Below are positions 61,626-64,000 of a stretch of 64,000 nt of DNA, piece after piece. How positions within the stretch are numbered: the first letter of the stretch is position 1; every line of letters starts with the position of its first letter. The position numbers and the translations under genes are program-made. The notes beneath the pieces were generated by a model. The model was not told the DNA's origin. It worked only from the letters and a program-made list of their open reading frames with translations, and did no database searches. The stretch comes from Allacma fusca. Taxonomy: Eukaryota; Arthropoda; Collembola; Symphypleona; Sminthuridae. The stretch covers positions 28,434,801 to 28,498,800 of the forward strand of contig OX359247.1 in assembly GCA_947179485.1 (NCBI GenBank), read 5' to 3'.

Positions 61626-64000
61626 GTGAGTATTTTCCCTTGGTCTTTATTCTTCGTCTTCGTCTTTTTCTTCTTCTTCTTCTTCTTCTTTTGCCTTTTC
61701 TCTTCTTATCAAGTCTTCACATCTCCATATATTACTCCTCCTTCCTCTCCCTTTGCCAGTCTTCATGTACTCCTTTTTTCGGATCATCGTTTCCCCTCTG
61801 GGGGAAAGAGAACTACATCCTTTCATACTTATATAGACGCTTTAATCTATAGGTTTCGACCCATTAGTACGGTCTTGCCAAGGAGATAAGGAAATTTACC
61901 TTTTCTCTGTCTATTTAACTGTTCATGCAGTGGTTCATGTCTTGTACTTTTATATATCCATACACTTGTATCTCTTGTCTAAATATAGTGGTTATGTTTA
62001 TATTTGTTTCTTGTATATGAATTTACCCATATCTATTGGTATGGATGACTGAAACATACTAGTATTTTTCATTTGTGAGTATACTTATACGTAGATACTT
62101 ACACATACTTAGAATAATGTCTAGTATACATAAGTTTGTATAAATCGGCTCTACAGTATTTGCATCTTTGAACGTGACTTTGTCATGTGTGTGTATATTA
62201 GATATATAAGTATCTATATGTCTGAGTGTACCTATATACAATTGTAAGTATAGTTCGAGTGCTATAATGCAGGCATGAGGTCCTGATGTATGTCCACATA
62301 ATAATGTGGGGAGGGGTACCTCTATGTGATGTTGAGAAGACGCAAGTACGTGTATTTAGTGCATATCTATGAGCGTGTGGTGTAAGTTGTTCCGACAGTT
62401 TGAGTTGCTTCATAGGAGCAGAGTTAGTTGCGGGAGTTGCTGTATAAATATATATACTTATGTATGTATAGATATATCTATGTAGATATATCTATTGTCA
62501 AGTGTATTACTAAACTATGGAGGATTCGCTTATAGTGAGGAGACGTACAAGTGCATACATGGGAGAGATGGGAAGAAGATGGGGGAATGGAATAATAGAC
62601 TTAGGTTGGAGTAGTATCGGGTGTTTACTCAACGCACCAACTCCTTCGCCTTTTGTACTTTATTTTTGTCGAATGAATTGAATGGACTCCAGCTCGGATG
62701 TATATAGTAGTTCTGTAATATTCTTCACTTCTAGAGACTATTACCCGGCATATATTTTCTCCTGTCACTATTATCCGATAAAGCCTTTGACTCAAACTGA
62801 TGCTTTGACTTGTTATGGCAACATATGTTGTAGTCAGAGACTACATACTACATACAGTGGTGGTAGTCACATGGTAGGTAGCTTGAGCCGTAATAGAATT
62901 TGGGAATTTGTTATGACGTGCATGGAAGGCAGGCTGTTACATGCCTACACATACATACAAACATACATACATACATAGGCTATCTACAGTCCTAGTCCTT
63001 CTGTGGTATAGTGATTTGTATTCAGTTACGAATTTGAATGAATAGCCAACTTGGTCGTTCCCAATGTTTTTCCTCACTCACTAGATATGTCTAGGGGTTG
63101 GGAGTAATCTGGAGGAAAAATGTGATTTTGAAGAATTTCATTGTGCTCAACTGGCTATTGTGTGTTTGGAAACAATGGGAAGTTCATACGGTGAAGTTGT
63201 AAGCAAACGATATGCGATTTCTGTCTTGATGGACAAGTAAATATTATTATGCATTAGACGATTGCTTTAAATAGGTAACGACTCGGGTCTATATTAAAAC
63301 TACTAGAGGATATGTCAAGTATGATACCACAGTGTCTGTCAGGATTATTCAAAGTTCTGCATATACACTAGTACTACTATTTGAAAGAAAACAAAAGTCT
63401 TTTCTTCTCTCTCTCTCTCTCTCTCAGTTCGAGACGAAATTCTATCGCGGCTTTGTTATTCGTGTCTTTTCCCTGCTTTTGCTTGTTCGCATATACATAT
63501 AAACTTTTGAATTTTCTACCAGAAATGTAAACATTATTTTCAAATGGGTAAAGCTACACGTCCATGTGTATCTGCAGTACTTATGCACAAAGTTCCATTA
63601 CAAATATAGACGTGGTATTACATAGTTTCCTATAGTATTGTATATAGTAGATTTGAGTAAATACATCGAGGAGTTATATGGAGGGTTTGCTGGTATTGGC
63701 ATGGATATATATAATATATTTGTGTGTATTTATATACAGTTACATTGCATACAGCTTCTCCAGCATATCAGGGAGAAGGATATCTTAGTATTTGAGAACC
63801 TACATAAGTAGATATGTAGATATGTATGTAGTGTAGCTGAAACTGCTCAAATTACATTGTGTGTTATTGTAAGAGGGTTGGATGCATTTGAAGGCCTGAG
63901 GGAAAATTCTACAAATAATCTAGGATTTTAATAACTGACTTTATTGGACAGTAGGAAGACAGTTTATTTGTTCATTTCATCATATAGATTTCACTGATTC
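61626..64000 (+). other. Start of the next intron, running off the window
   Basis: Begins with donor GTGAGT followed by a (TTC)n tract at about 61667-61690. No further exon with a convincing acceptor, donor and frame is visible. It contains TATG/TACA tetranucleotide DNA and a short (CT)n tract at 63405-63425. Confidence 0.6.

Noticed and set aside
8929-63425. Many ORFs of 60-140 codons made of Leu-Ser, Arg-Glu, Val-Cys or Thr-His repeats
   Set aside because: They are translations of (CT)n, (GA)n, (GT)n and (CA)n microsatellites, open in several frames at once and without splice context.
1-64000. CRISPR arrays, tRNA or rRNA genes, bacterial operons
   Set aside because: The repeats are microsatellites without spacers, no tRNA cloverleaf or rRNA core was seen, and the sequence is eukaryotic in character.

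Overview
The window reads as non-coding DNA of a metazoan nuclear genome, most likely an arthropod or a relative. The grounds are about 60-65% A+T, spliced coding fragments with GT/AG borders, very dense (CT)n, (GT)n and TATG-type microsatellites, and an intact BEL/Pao retrotransposon, a family restricted to animals. No tRNA, rRNA, prokaryotic operon or CRISPR array is visible. The species assignment is inference. Layout: (1) 1-3270 is an LTR element without pol. Its two LTRs are identical over the 187 nt visible in both copies, and the first 3 nt of the 5' LTR lie outside the window. Inside are a repeat-rich leader, an unrecognised ORF, a gag ORF with one CCHC knuckle, and a basic proline-rich ORF that starts as what looks like a decayed aspartic protease. 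Polymerase, RNase H and integrase are absent, so any recent movement must have relied on enzymes from elsewhere. (2) 3271 to about 21 kb is non-coding, G+T-rich and full of microsatellites, with only weak exon candidates. (3) About 20.9-21.5 kb is a promoter or first-exon candidate: a TATAAAAG box, a perfect 19-bp palindrome with inverted TGACG half-sites, and a 16-codon start exon with a consensus donor. (4) 21.5-50.8 kb is a long intron-like tract. (5) 50790-50937 and 61500-61625 are two well-supported plus-strand coding exons whose phases join correctly (0 to 1, then 1 to 1). I do not recognise the protein, which is acidic and rich in Ser, Thr, Gly and Asn. (6) 51524-57779 is a complete BEL/Pao element in the intron between those exons, in the same orientation as the gene. 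It has 431-bp LTRs that match along their whole length by eye, a 5-bp target duplication (TAGTG), a primer-binding site matching tRNA-Arg, a polypurine tract and one uninterrupted 1762-codon Gag-Pol frame. (7) The remainder is intron. How the parts relate: exons at 21.4, 50.8 and 61.5 kb could be one gene with introns of about 29 and 10.6 kb, running off the right edge. The strong G-over-C bias of the plus strand outside the mobile elements fits long plus-strand introns. The two mobile elements are recent arrivals in this landscape; the BEL copy looks competent, and the Gag-only element belongs to the kind that would need help in trans. Starts quoted below are true ATG codons unless stated otherwise.
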